DNA of 64,000 nucleotides from Sipunculus nudus (GCA_026874595.1 CM049312.1:65252929-65316928); one strand, 5' to 3'. Positions 1 through 12,281 are shown, counted from the first letter of the stretch. Notes: generated by a model from the letters alone, not told the origin. Made by a program: numbers and translations.

Positions 1-224
1 TTAGGTAATCAGAATCACAATAATAAACTTTTTCTTAATACCATTATGCCAATGACGATTTCTTTGTCCCATGTAGAAGCCGCCTATTTGCCATTTGAAA
101 CCGGTTACTAAAGCATGACACTGTTTATTGCATGCAAAGTGTACACATGAACATATCACTGATTAAAAAATTCTGGCGGAGGTTTGTAGACCCTTACTGC
201 AGATCCTGTTTGTTAATTATAGAA

Positions 225-880
225 TTCCAACAGTAACGCCTCCGTTCGTGCGTCCGTCCGTTCGACTATCTGTTCGTCCTTGTTGGAGCAAATTTCATCT
301 TTGATATATAGCTCGACCAACCATAGATGAAGAAGCCTATCGATCTAGAGGTCATGGGTTTAAAGGTCAAGGCCACAGGACCCACTTATTTTAAAAAAAT
401 TGTGGACCCTTTTTAAGCCAAACCGTTTAAAATAAACCTTTCATCTTTCACCTATGCCTCACCCACCGACAGACAAAGAACCTTATCGTTCTTGAAGTCA
501 AGGGTCAAAGGCCAAGGTGACAGGACCCACTTCTTCAAAAAGATTGTTAACCTATTTTAAGCCAAACCGTTTGACCAAAACTTTTCATCTTTCACATATG
601 GCTTACCCTCCCGCAGATAAAGATTCCTGTTGAATTTGAGGTCAAAGGTCAAGGCCGCGGGACCAATTTCTTGAAAAAGTTGTGCATCCATTTTAAGTAA
701 AACTGTTTGACCAAAACCTCTAATCTTTCAAATATTACTCACCCATAAAAAAATGAAGAACCCTATTGATTTTGAGATCAAGGGGCCAAGGGTCAAGGCC
801 AGAGAGCTCCCTTCTAATTGTCACAGTGTGTAATACACCCGGTGCTAACATTGGAGGGGATGCTCCGCTTGGCGGTGCTC
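225..880. repeat. Degenerate ~140-bp tandem repeat block (GGTCAAGGcc type)
   Basis: Four diverged units follow each other. The anchor 'aaggtcaaggcc' or a close variant recurs near 371, 508, 646 and 795, a period of about 140 bp. Each unit also has 'aagccaaaccgttt' and 'ttcatctttcac' in the same order. It starts after a CCGTCCGTTCG-rich lead-in and ends near 'cgcttggcggtgctcttgt'. No coding potential. The order and tails suggest one old transposable element with internal repeats rather than a satellite; its class is not recognised. Confidence 0.75.
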
Positions 881-1021
881 TTGTATATGTTTAGATAACA
901 ACATACTTTATGTCAATTATGTCAAACTGTGGTCATGAAACTGGTCACAATTCTCAATGTCGATCCAACTCAAAAGTCCTCGCATTCAAAGTGAAGTCAT
1001 TTGATCTTTGTTTAGCGCTTG

Positions 1022-1262
1022 AATTTAAAACCACTACTTCCTTTAGAGGTGTCATTTTGGATAATGGGTGTCAATGGGAATTATAGTGGACCCGCGAGAC
1101 TGCGAATTTTCGAAAGCTCCCAGCTCGGACAGAGCATGCATGCTTTCTGGCCATGTTCTTAATTGACCAGTGACCTCGAATGCAGGAAAATCCCTGGGGC
1201 GCCTCCGGAAAATGCGTGACATGCGTGGAGGACCTTTCAGCACAAAACAAATAGGGGCACCT
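1022..1262 (-). repeat. Dispersed ~240-bp repeat, copy 1 (GCCTCCGG family)
   Basis: The reverse complement of this block aligns along its whole length with 50775-51010. Shared landmarks in order are 'ggtgcccctattt', 'ggaggcgcc', 'cgcgggtccact' and 'gacacctctaaagg' (the other copy has 'aacgcctctaaaggg'). A poly-G run (about 1268-1281) follows. The short open frame inside is not conserved in the other copy, so it is not a gene. Confidence 0.7.
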
Positions 1263-1880
1263 TTTGCGGGGGGGGGGGGGGTATATTACAATTATTAAAC
1301 GTGCAGCTAAATAGGAAATAATCCCGCAATATAAAAAAAAACTGTCCTAGAAGAGCACAATGACGATATGTGTGTAGAATTTGGAGAGCAAAATCAGAGC
1401 GGACGGGGGCTAACCATTGTCTAGAAAGAAAAATATTATATAGATACCTCTGAAACCTCCTTTATTTGTACACGCTATACATAAATGCAAAATGACATAT
1501 CACTGGCTGATGCAGAGGGAGGGGACGGGGCGCTTTCGGATTTTACGCCAAAGCCCCTGCCCTTCCCGAAACCACGGTTATCATTTTTATCAGAGAAATA
1601 TATACTTTTACGCGTTGTATCCATATGACATTTGTATTATTTTTATTTATGGCGGTCATATAAAATTAAACATACCACCATTTCAAATAAAAAACAAAAG
1701 CTCAAAATGTGGGGCTTAAAACGTGTGTCTATAGACTCTATACCATGTTCATATATATTTGTATTGTGAAAAGAATAAGTTAGACAAATATATTGTCAAT
1801 AGATGCAGACATTAACCTTCTGTCTAAATTGCCTCTCAGCCATGACTTCCGCCGTTCACGAGGAACGGTTTACTACTAGT
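1263..1880. other. Non-coding stretch, nothing recognised
   Basis: AT-rich sequence with a poly-G tract at the left edge. No exon with credible splice sites, RNA gene or repeat that I can match within the window. Confidence 0.5.
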
Positions 1881-1884
1881 GGAC

Positions 1885-2050
1885 AACATTAATAAAAAAT
1901 AACATTGTAACACATAATCAGCGATGATAGGGGATCGGTATTAAATGCTCCCACGCTAATAAAACCATCAGAATATTTCATGTTATCCAATATATGATAT
2001 ATTTGAATGTTAATATTCACAGATGACTTGATTTTGTACGGGTGCTAAAA
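1885..2050 (+). pseudogene. Decayed copy of the CD225 gene's intron end / exon 2 boundary
   Basis: This segment aligns with about 8285-8425, the last part of the CD225 gene intron and the first bases of its exon 2. Shared blocks in order are 'aataacattgta', 'caatatatga', 'atttgaatgtta' and 'ttcacagatgacttga'. The splice acceptor TTTACAG|GTGCC of the gene reads TGTACGG|GTGCT here, so the AG is lost and the coding sequence is not continued. It could be a relic of a tandem gene duplication, or both sites could be copies of a dispersed repeat that once supplied the acceptor. No exon 1 counterpart is seen upstream. Confidence 0.5.
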
Positions 2051-2135
2051 TGAAATCAGGTCAAGGTCACTGAAACTGTTTAAAAATATTAGGACCATTG
2101 TAGAATATATCCTCCGTAAGTATGAATGAAATGAG
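2040..2135 (+). repeat. GGTCAAGGTCACTGAAACTG repeat, copy A
   Basis: Matches 2700-2795 ('ggtcaagatcactgaaactg' followed by 'attaggacc/attcggac' and 'gtaagtatgaat/gtatgtatgatt'). Short degenerate interspersed repeat carrying nuclear-receptor half-site-like GGTCA steps. Confidence 0.55.
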
Positions 2136-2699
2136 ATGGGAAAAGTGGCAGAATAATTATAATAATGATAACCAAAAACAATTATTTCCACAGGTGGAGA
2201 TAATAACTAGATTTCTTTAACTGTCCTGGGACAATCACGGATCTCGATTCCTCCCCCCCACCCCGCAACCCCCCCCCCCCCCCTCATCCTTCCTTCTCTC
2301 ACCACCCCTATCACCGAATTTCTCACTGATGTTAATCGTCCTCTAACAAATACGATTATGTGAAACAAATGAAATCTGGCCGTTCTTTGATGTAATATTA
2401 TGGTAATTTGCATATTATTCCATTTTGTTAAAGATATCGCTACCAAACTTGACATTGCACTCTTACGTGGATGTTTAGGTTTCAACATTCTAAGTCATAT
2501 GCGTAAACGTAGCCTTAATGAAAAGTGCGGAGTCATCTATATCATATGAATACGCACGAGATAATTCGATGTGGAACCCTTAGTAATATTCGGAATCAAT
2601 TATTATTTGTAATTTTTAATCCATTTGTCTGTACTTCGTACAGATACTGAGAAAATCGACATTGAAAATTCGGTAAAAAAAACAATTGCACCTTTTGAC
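2136..2699. other. Non-coding stretch with C-rich tract
   Basis: Contains a C-rich tract (about 2251-2284, 'cccccc' interrupted) and a CT-rich flank; otherwise nothing recognised. Confidence 0.5.
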
Positions 2700-2795
2700 C
2701 CCTGTGATCTTGAAAAATGGGTCAAGATCACTGAAACTGGGACAAATTATTCGGACTTTAGAAATGTATACCATTAGTATGTATGATTCAAATAC
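2700..2795 (+). repeat. GGTCAAGATCACTGAAACTG repeat, copy B
   Basis: Second member of the pair described at 2040-2135, at about 70% identity by eye. The two overlapping short frames here (both strands) are chance frames. Confidence 0.55.
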
Positions 2796-3862
2796 TGACA
2801 CAGGCCGTATGTTAGTAAATCTCGTGTTTTTGTTTATATTTAGTGTTAAGAGCACAGTCTTCAGATGATAGTGTTGCGTAATTTACTTCAGATGTCACTA
2901 CATGTGTGACTGTTATAAGAAGACACATGCCGCTTGGTGGCGTGTTGGGTAGTCGGGTCGGTTGTTGCGCATTTTTTTGTATTTTGTATTGTCAATATGC
3001 TTGGAAGGACTATAGACTGAAGAGTGGCATATTTGGTTAGTATCCTGTATCATCCTCCTTATTATGCTCTATAGATGTCTGAAATATGTGCCTTTAAGGA
3101 CATTACTATGTATTCGTCATAATATTGTCAATATTTGTCATTAACTCTTCTTATACACATTGTAATTATCGAAACAAATATACAGCTTGAGCATATCCTT
3201 TCACACACGTGGTCATACTGTGTTTACTGCTTACCTGACGAGTCTTTTCTCACCTCCTTTAGACATATAATTTATTATAAGAGTCATTCTCTTTATATTA
3301 ATTATAATTTGGAGATATTGTGACTATTCTTAACTCTTTAGCGTGGTCGGTAATTCACTCGTATATCGAGGAGAGGGTCTGAGACTGACCCTATTATGTG
3401 TAGATTGAATTGTCTGAGAGCTAAGATGTATAGTCGGTAATTCACTCGTTGTACGAGGAGAGGGTATTGCAAGGGCCTAAGCTAAAAATACCGTTCTACT
3501 GATTCGTCGCTCCCATATGTCGTGGATATTTTTATTTTCACATGAAAACCAGGTCCTTTTCAGTGTTTCTAAGTTATGATTAAGCACCGATTCCCTCAAA
3601 TATTCTTTAAGGTATAAAAAATGACTAAATTTGTGTTTAGCATAGAGAGCATTTCAAGTTTTGAAGCACATTGTTTTGTTAAAAAAGGGAACATCTGCCC
3701 ACTTGCACCATATTTATGTTCCCACAGCCTGAAAGAACACTCATTTTTTGTGTATGGGGTAAGTAAGTAAATGTGGCCTGTTGAGACGAGAACAGAGGAA
3801 AAAAGAAAATATGATGTTCCCAGAGCCCGTCACACGAAATTTATTTTTATCGTTTAATTAAA
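2796..3862. other. Non-coding stretch with a short direct repeat
   Basis: The only internal structure seen is a direct repeat of 'gtcggtaattcactcgt' at about 3347 and 3433, each followed by 'cgaggagagggt', 86 bp apart. No exon or RNA gene recognised. Confidence 0.5.
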
Positions 3863-5370
3863 CAAGTGACCCAGGGTCGATGACGCCTAGCTGACTAGGA
3901 AAACAGTCAGAAAAGGAATTTTATCAATGATAAATTCTGCAGGTGGTATACCCATTCAACTTAAGCATAACTCAGAGGATATGGGTAACAGAGACCTAAT
4001 TTCCGGTTTCCAATAATATTTTTAATGGACCTCCCTGGATGTCAAGTTAGAAGATTCTAGGTGCAATGGTTACAATTTGTGCCTTGTTAACAGACAACAA
4101 CATCTTCGATGGTCTCAAGAAAATGCACAAAAATTTGAAAAAGTTCAGGTGGTGCCACCAGTATGCAAGAACTGATAAAACACTCCATGATAACTGTCCA
4201 TGCAAAGAATGATGTGGAGGAATCCATTAGTTGTTCAGAAACTGGAGGTTTTATATAAAATGTTTAATTATACTGAAAGGTACTTACAAGCCCTATAGCT
4301 CAGAGGATATGGGTAACAGAGACCTAATTTCATATTTCGAAGGAGATTTTTCATGGAATGCTCTGCATTTTTAATTAGAAGATTCTAGGTTGAATGGTTA
4401 CGATTTGTACCTTGTTAACAAACCACTGTATCTTTGAAGGTCTCAAAAATAGAGAAAAAAATGAATAAAAAAAAATAACAAAAAATCCCTCAGAGGATAT
4501 GAATAACAGAGACATAATTTCAAGTTTCCATGGAGTGTTTCATGGACCTCCTTGGATGTCAAGAAAAAAGATTCTAGGTCCAATTTTAACCATTTGTGTC
4601 TTGTTAATAGACAACCAAATCTTTGAAGGTCGCAAATAAAGGGGAAAAAATTGTAAATATGCGATAAAATTTCCAGGTGGCGCCACCATTCATCAGGAAC
4701 TGATGAAACATTCCATGATCAATCTCCATGCAAAACATCAACGCAATAGTTGTTCAGATACATGAGCTTTTGTAACAATTTTTCCATTATTCTGGGGTGG
4801 GGGGGGGGGGGGGAATTCGGAGCCCAAAAGCTCGGAGGATATGGGTTACAGAGACCTAATTTCAGGTTTCCAAGGAGACTTTTAATGGGCCTCACATCAT
4901 ATCAAGAGAGAAGATTCTAGGTCCAGTCGTTACGATTTGTGCCCTGTTAACAGATGACCGCATCTTAAGAGGTCTCAAAAATAGAGAAAAATAATGGTTA
5001 AAATCATAAAACACAGGTGGCGTCGCCAGACTGCAGAAACTGATGAAACATTCCATGGTCAATCCACATGCAGAGAATCATTGTGATCAATGCAATGGTT
5101 GTTCAGACACATGAGCTTTTGTATCAAATCTTCCATTATTTTTGGGATACTTCGGAGCCCCTTATCTTGCAGGATATGGGTAACAGAGACCTCATTTCAG
5201 GTTTCCGAGGAGTTTTTTCATGGACCTCCCTGGGTGTCAAGTTACAAGATTCGATGTACAGCAGTTACGATGTGTGCCTGGTTAACGGAAAGGCAGACAG
5301 ACAGACGACGGACAAAGAGTGATCGCTATAGCTCAGATGACTTTCAGTCAGCTGAGCTAAAAGCGCTCCC
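3863..5370 (+). mobile_element. 1.5-kb non-autonomous element with internal tandem units, copy 1
   Basis: The head at 3863 ('caagtgacccagggtc', then 'atgacgcctagctga') matches the head of the copy at 11247. The body is about five units anchored by 'aggatatgggtaacagag' near 3976, 4298, 4492, 4834 and 5172, most about 330 bp, each with a 'ggtggcgccacc'-type palindrome, 'gaaacattccatgatcaat' and 'cctgttaaca'. The tail is 'gacaaagagtgatcgctata' and then a hairpin at 5330-5358: AGCTCAG/CTGAGCT outer stem, one A/G mismatch, TGACT/AGTCA inner stem, TTC loop. No transposase. The terminal hairpin and internal repeats recall Helitron-like or 'pearl'-type molluscan elements, but the class is not proven. 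Confidence 0.75.
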
Positions 5371-5411
5371 ACATGGTAGAGCCTACCACCTGGATGTTAT
5401 GTGATAAATGC

Positions 5412-5415
<4 letters not shown>

Positions 5416-5510
<95 letters not shown>
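5416..5510. repeat. (TA)n-(TG)n microsatellite
   Basis: About 59 bp of (TA) passing into about 35 bp of (TG), directly after the tail of the 1.5-kb element. Confidence 0.97.
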
Positions 5511-6200
5511 TAGTTCAAGTAAAACACGACATTTTAATGTTATCATTTGAAATAATGTCTCTCAGGCAATAACGATTCAATAACGGCTGTGCCAGTAGTA
5601 TATACCATGTGCATTGGGACATTTCTGTGCTATTTATGTTTCATGTTGACATAGAACATTCAGGTAAGGAGAAGTCCTCTTAGAATCAATCAAATAAAAA
5701 ACAAGCTGAACCTAAAGCGCGGGAGCAACTACACCTTTGAACAAGCATTATATCTAAGTAAATGACATACTGGTCAAAGGTTAACTTCCTTTTACTTCAC
5801 CTTCTAACCCTGGATCGGATATATTATCTGCACAAGTCACTAAAGTAAGGTCCGAAGTGAACATGCTATCGTTACCCACGCAATCGCGACATTCATGATA
5901 AGGACAATTGCTGAGTTGTTTATTTAAGCCAAACACCCTTTTTTAAACCTAATACGACTTTTTTTCAGACTTAGCAGGATCCGCTGAGCGTGATCTTTAC
6001 TTATACTGAAATGGTCTCCTTATCGTTTACTGTTATATTGAAAAGCACTCAATTGTTTATTCAGATAACACAAGCGTGCGCAGTTGGGCTATGGTGTTGA
6101 AACACCTAGCGGTAGCGGCAATAGGAGAGAGGGAAGGCACCTTTGTAGAAATTAAGAAAGCTAACTTTACAGTTTTATTTAACAGTGCATATTAATTTGG
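5511..6200. other. Upstream region of the CD225 gene
   Basis: Non-coding, no TATA box at a convincing distance from the predicted start at 6249, no recognised repeat. It presumably contains the promoter and 5' UTR of the CD225 gene. Confidence 0.4.
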
Positions 6201-6248
6201 AGACATTTGCATAAGCTCTTCAAGGTGCTTATTGAACAGCCTGTAAAC

Positions 6249-8763
6249 ATGTCGCTGGAACATGGTATCACGGTCGGGATGCAACCCACAACCATACAAC
6301 ATAATAAAGAAATTCCAACGGATATCACAACTGCTCCACCTCTATCTCAAGCAGATTTATGGTACAATCAAGAGGTAGGTCATTTTATACTCATCAAAAC
6401 TAAATGATGTTGCATTTGCATCAGTGAATACACGGAGCACCGCATCATGTATGGAGAACTTCACATACCAATGGAATTACGAGCAAGTGACAGCTAACGT
6501 TCGCTGTAACGTATCATTAAGGCAGACACTTCAGGCGACATAATAATAAAAAAATGATGATAACTGCATAGTTTAGCATTATTTTTTTTATTATTATTGG
6601 TAATATCTATATATCGATAAGATTAAAGCGCTGTACAATAAAAAGTATGACATCTACAATAAAAAGTAAAATGCCATGAAAAAGTAAGAAATTACCTATG
6701 TCTTATAATTTGAATAAATGCGTTCAATAAATAGATTTAAAAGTAAATTAACCATCGACATGTCTATAATTCTGATCAATGACTATTCGAACAATCTGAA
6801 TGATACCCACAGGCTGCTGACAACGTTTCATGACTCAACTGGGTCACAGTGACTAAATTTTAGATAATGGATAAGGTTGCTTTTGCAATGCAATAGGAAA
6901 TTTGAGTCAGGGTAAAGTCAGGGGTTAAAATAAAAAAAATCGACAAATCAAGGTCATGGTCATCCGAAAGTCCATCATTTCGAGAGTTTAACACATCCAT
7001 GCCTTTAATTGAATTTGAACCTAATCTAAGGAAAACTGAGTACTTTTGGCTAACAAGCATCACCTGCAATTAAACAACTGTGCCTGGACCTTTAGAGTAA
7101 AGGGCAAGTTCGTGTCAAAACACTGAAAGTTGTACATTGTGACGAAGACTAAACAGTAGGTGTAATTCCGGTTTTTAACCAGCGAAGAAAATGATGCTGC
7201 TAAAATTTTGCTCTCTGACCTAGTATTATGGCAAAATTGGGCCACAATGACAATTTTACAATATGATGTAGATTTGCTGAAGGGCAGCACTAATACGAAT
7301 ACATGTATGTATGTCCAAAACACGCTTAAATGGCAGTCAAGGGAAAACAAATCAGTGGACAAATGGAAATGTGCCTAAAATTCCGTAAATACAAATCAAG
7401 GTTACTCACAAATTAATCATTTAAAGAGAGTTATATGTCGCTGCTTTTCTACAGGTTTTATCCAAATTTGATGGAAACTTTCTGCGCTACCGCGCTTTAC
7501 GCAATGTTCACACTGACATGACCTTGATAGCAAAGGTAAAGGTCACAGCACCAGGAAAAATTATGTTACGTCGGGTATATAGTAATCTGAAATAATTTAG
7601 ACATTTGGCAGCATGTCCGAGCTTTTCAAAAAGCACGAACGCGGAGACGATCGCTCACTCCGATGGGTTGCTCAATGATAAAATCACAATTTTAGCTGTT
7701 CAATGACTATATATTTAACCCTCAAACATTATTACAAGGTTTCTTTCACCTCTGAAACCACTGGGCGGGTCTTTCGGAAACCCAGCATTATTAAAGGGTC
7801 ACATTGGAACTGATGTCTAACAAAGTCTGGTGGCGCCACCTATAATTATTTCGAGTGGTGTCCATCCATACGTCTGTGCATATTTTCCAGTAGTGGTTTA
7901 ATATTGGCCTGATATTTTGCATTTTCATAGATCATATATATATCGTTATCACATGACTCTTATCTTAAGCCATGCAATCGTTTCATGTGGCGCCCATGCG
8001 TGAGTCTGCTTTGGAGAAAACGCCCACTAGCAGTTCGACGTATCGGCCTGAATTTTGCACATTAATAGATTTTACACACGACACGATGTAGTTTGTCAGT
8101 TCATATGCCTCTTTGGAATCTCAGCTTCAGTCATGATGATGAAATTTCGTTGAAATAGTGTTTTAATGTGCCAATTCGCTTAACCCAACAGAATTCTGAA
8201 TAAGCCTGCAGGAATCACTCAGAAATGTAACTGGCGGTCTAATACTCAAGGACACCATTAATAACATAAAAATTGCAATAACACTACATTAACAATAAAT
8301 AACATTGTAGCAAAAGATCAGAGACATCCAGGGGACGTATAAGTCTAAATATTTCTAATGATTCAATATATGACAAATTTGAATGTTAGCTTTCACAGAT
8401 GACTTGACTGTTTACAGGTGCCGACATCTCAGCCTCTGACAGAACTTGATGTTCCACTGATTCCTGGCTACTCCTCGAATTGGCTATCAGGACAGGAAGC
8501 AAAGAACGCCACCGAGGACATGATCCAAACCACCGACAGATTTTGTTTTTTTTGCCGTCATTTACATGTTATTTGTCAACATTCTGTTTGGTATCGCTGC
8601 TATGATTGTTGCGTGGAATGCACAGACCGAGGCACGTGAGGGAAATCTGGATGAGGCTCGGAAGGGGATTCGATGCACACGAATAATCATGTTAGTTGGA
8701 GCCGTGGTCACCTGTGTTGTCATTGGTGTTGTTATCTACGAAACTACCTATCACGATGCGTAG
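6249..8763 (+). CDS. CD225/dispanin family membrane protein (two exons, one frameshift)
   Basis: Exon 1 is 6249-6374 (42 codons, donor GTAGGT). Exon 2 is 8418-8763 (acceptor TTTACAG). Both join in phase 0. The product is about 156 residues: a polar, Pro/Thr-rich cytosolic head, then a CD225 domain with a hydrophobic hairpin segment (VIYMLFVNILFGIAAMIVAW), a loop with the GNLDEARKG motif typical of the family, and a C-terminal transmembrane helix (IIMLVGAVVTCVVIGVVIY) ending YETTYHDA. Family members (IFITM, PRRT, TMEM233-like) sit in plasma or endosomal membranes; several alter membrane fusion or trafficking. The frame breaks at an 8-T run, 8546-8553: one T fewer restores the domain. This is either a sequence error or an early pseudogene. 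An upstream in-frame ATG at 6207 is possible; 6249 is preferred because of its better AAC-ATG-TC context. A polyadenylation signal follows at 9213. The exact subfamily is unknown. Confidence 0.8.
6375..8417 (+). other. Intron of the CD225 gene
   Basis: 2,043 bp, GT...AG. It contains degenerate GGTCA-type repeat sequence around 6820-7560 and one GGTGGCGCCACC palindrome near 7830. The short frames on the minus strand (6860-7362) have no recognisable domain. Confidence 0.7.
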
Positions 8764-9212
8764 TCGGAGAACCAATGTCTAAAACTGAGTCGTTATTATC
8801 CGCGCAAACAAGTATGGACGATTTTATTTTCACTTATACAACGCATTTTCCCAGTGTATCTAACGGGAAGACCTACTTGAATTCTTTTAGGATCAAGAAA
8901 AAGATTGTTTGCACACCTATGTGGCAGCAAATTAGAACTGTTACCAATTGTACCATGTGGTCGCGGAATAATGCCGTGTTTGGACCCTTGTATGGGCAGA
9001 TATGAGGAGATATTTCCATGAGTTATTCTGTATAAAAAGTCTGTGTTGGCGGAGGTATGCTCTCCTTGAGAGCTATCTGTGGCATCTATACTTTTAGTCA
9101 AATCTAGTTTTGTTTGCAGATGTAAGTTGATAAAATATTGATTTATGTTTCGGACACACGTGTATTATAGAATTAAGTACACCGCCATTGATTATTTGAA
9201 TTTGTATGTAGA

Positions 9213-9218
9213 AATAAA
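9213..9218 (+). terminator. Polyadenylation signal AATAAA for the CD225 gene
   Basis: First AATAAA downstream of the stop at 8763, about 450 bp into the 3' UTR. Confidence 0.5.
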
Positions 9219-9739
9219 AGTGACATATTTTCAGAGGAAAAGGATACAGAACGCTCTTACAGAAAAATTTGCTCTCCTGAATAACATGTATAATTCATGA
9301 AATGTTAGAGTGATTAGAATTTTGCCAGAGCAAAAACATTACAAGAACAGACCATTTAATATATATTTTGCAACTTCTCTTGTCCAATCGGTTACTATAT
9401 TGTCACTTATTTATCATATATCGATACGTTATTACAACTTCTATTTAATTAAAAAAATAAAATTATAAATATATATTTTTTTTTCAAATATCTGTTGGTC
9501 TGCTCTATCACTCACATTGCATAATATAATTTAGTTTGAATATCCAGTTTCCTGTGTTCATGTTTTTCTTTATGTCGGATTTATGAATACCTTTGCACTG
9601 AGGACCATACCTTTTGAATACCTATTAAACATCTCTTTGAACATACCTGTTGGACACACGACTCTTTGGTAAAATTTCTATTAGAAATAAAAACATTTAT
9701 TAAACTCTTATCCCATGTACTTTCATTAAATTATTATAA

Positions 9740-9740
<1 letters not shown>

Positions 9741-9793
<53 letters not shown>

Positions 9794-9808
9794 TATTATT
9801 ATTATTAT
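9741..9808. repeat. (AAT)n/(ATT)n trinucleotide palindrome
   Basis: About 17 copies of AAT on the plus strand flow directly into about 6 copies of ATT, giving a self-complementary block. Confidence 0.9.
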
Positions 9809-11246
9809 GAGAAAACTGTGACAGAAGTAAAAAAAGATAATCATTACCAATCGTTGCATCACATGTTCAGAGTCGTGCAAAAAGCGTTATTTTGTAAAAC
9901 TGGAAAGTGTTTTAGACTGTTTAAAATATAACTAAATCATATTTCTCATATGTTTTTGGTATTTTTGGTTTAACTGATGTTAAAATGTTTACTAACCAAA
10001 TTGATCCGGGACGTCTAAAGGTATCCAATATCTCTCTGACCATTCATGATACCATTTTTGTAAAGGCCTCTCATTATATATACTGCCATTTGAATGAGAT
10101 ATATATTATATATGTTAGCGTGTAAATAAATCGAGAACATACTACTTGCAGGTAGAGGTTATCGGCCATTCGTTTCTAATAGGCATTTATGTTGCCTCTT
10201 TCTCTTACATTGATTTAGCTATTTTAATACTTGCTTTCAGTTAAAGGAGCCTATTCCGATATTCGACGTTTATTAACTAAACAAACTCCCTTTCAAATTT
10301 TATAAAAATAGGCCAGAAAACGCAGATCCCACAAGGTGCTTATTTTGTTTATATCCTTGTGTCTTACAACCCGCCAAAACATCACACTCAAGAACGAGAT
10401 CTAGCGCCAAGTCAAACGAAACAGATTTTTGCAAAGGGCGTTTTACAACTATAGTTACTTGTCGACTTCCGTATACATGCAGCCGAATGGCTTAAGTTCC
10501 ATGGATTTTCTGTTTGTAACATTATATCTTGTACGTGTTTTCAACACCTTGTAGATAAATAAGCTCACCCGTAGAGCTGTAATAAGATTTTTTATTAACG
10601 GAATAACCTACTGGTCATTCAAATGTATGCAGAGTAAATCACATAAATTCTATATAAAAGGCAGGCGAATAGGCAGCTTTAAGAGGATGACTTCTTTCTG
10701 TCATGCATCACCTAAAATCAAGCGCACCTTAAATCATATGGCGGCATTTATGAAATAGCAATAGATTCCAATACTCGATTCGACTTTAAGAAGGTATGTC
10801 GCGCGCAGATACAACTTACCCGACCTTTATCCCACATCTGCTGTTTACCAAGCGCGCTTGTTTGCTCTAGAACAAAAATATATGTATCCAGGAAACGACA
10901 GGCACTTATCTAGCTACAGTGATTGTTCTTTCCTCCAAGGTTCACAATCGAGGAATAATTACTGTTGAGGTTACAGTTCACCTTTAGTATATTTACACTA
11001 AACCATAATAGATAGGACTAGCTGACTACTGGGGACTGCTATTGGATTATCGGTCCAGATGGGTCTTTTCCGATATCTGATATGTATCAGAACCAGCTAT
11101 TCACAAACCTGTTCTTTAGAATATGTGATTTCTGGCTGACTGACGGATCTGGGTACCTCCTGTGGAGAAAGTTCATATATCGACTCTGTGACGGATGTAT
11201 GCATGAGCTTGTGTACCTGCGTGTCGGCAATGTTGACAAACAGAAA
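9809..11246. other. Non-coding stretch, nothing firmly recognised
   Basis: AT-rich with no credible exon. 10250-10480 shows weak similarity to 13010-13290 (shared 'gatat(t/c)gga'-type and 'ttttgtttatatcc' blocks), perhaps an old repeat. Confidence 0.4.
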
Positions 11247-11570
11247 CAAGTGGCCCATGGGCCATGACGCTCAGCTGAGTTTGATATACAGGTGAAGCAT
11301 GTATTACCTATTAATGTTATGATCTGGTAAAAAAGATATATTTGATAAGGAACCTTTAACAATGGGGAAAAGGACTCTCAGAGTGCTCAAACCCATGCCT
11401 TTTGCCCATAATCCTTAGACAATTGGTTACGGTGACCCTGTTTAGTGTTTCCAAGAAGCTTTCCCCAGGATCTCCCTAAATGATAAGTTAGACGTTTCCA
11501 TGTACTTTAAACAATTATGCAACCAATCTTATAAGGAACTCAGATCATATTCTTTTATTTTGTATAATGT

Positions 11571-11585
11571 AGGTCACAGTGACCT
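11571..11585. promoter_or_regulatory. Perfect ERE-type palindrome AGGTCAcagTGACCT
   Basis: Exact inverted repeat with 3-bp spacer, the consensus estrogen-receptor binding site. It lies inside a repeat unit; function is not shown by sequence. Confidence 0.6.
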
Positions 11586-11798
11586 TATTTCAGATGTACA
11601 AGCAGACTTTACAGTGATCCCACTTTACATTTAAAAATAAATTTTCAGATCGAACAGTTAAGATTTCAGGTGTCCATCGACCATTGCCAAAGATTTCAGT
11701 GTATGTTACGTAAGAAGACTCTGGGGCTAGCTGATGCAATTTTTGCCTGCCTGACGCACAGGGTACTTAAAATCATATTTTGGAAGTTCGCAGAATAT

Positions 11799-11813
11799 AG
11801 GTCACCGTGACCT
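11799..11813. promoter_or_regulatory. Perfect ERE-type palindrome AGGTCAccgTGACCT
   Basis: Second exact IR3 site, same position in the next repeat unit. Confidence 0.6.
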
Positions 11814-12266
11814 TATTTCAGCTTTCCCAGGAGTTACCAGGTTAAGGTTTCGGTTTGTGCCCCATTAATGGCCGGACTACTTCATTTTTAAGTTTCGAAA
11901 TCGAGAAGAAATGTGTAAAATTAGAAATAATAAATGGTGGCGCCACAAGTATACAGGAACAGATGAAACACTCCATGATCAACTCATGATCATGATGAAT
12001 GATAGAATCATGGCAATCTTAACATTAATTATACAGATACTGGATCTTTTGTATCATATTTTTAATTATTCTGAGGTGCAATAATAGGCCCCATAACTCA
12101 GAGAATATAGGTCACAGTGGCCATATTTCAGTTGTCCAGGTAGATATTTCAAGGACTTTCCAGGAATGCAAGACAGAAGATTCTAGGTCCTTAAGTACAG
12201 TTTATTCCACTGTCTGACTGTCTGGGGGCTTAAAATCATGTTTGTGGTCAGTTGCTCGCAGAATAC

Positions 12267-12281
12267 AGGTCACAATGACCT
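12267..12281. promoter_or_regulatory. Perfect ERE-type palindrome AGGTCAcaaTGACCT
   Basis: Third exact IR3 site in the same element. A fourth unit (12119-12133) has a damaged right half, TGGCCA. Confidence 0.6.
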
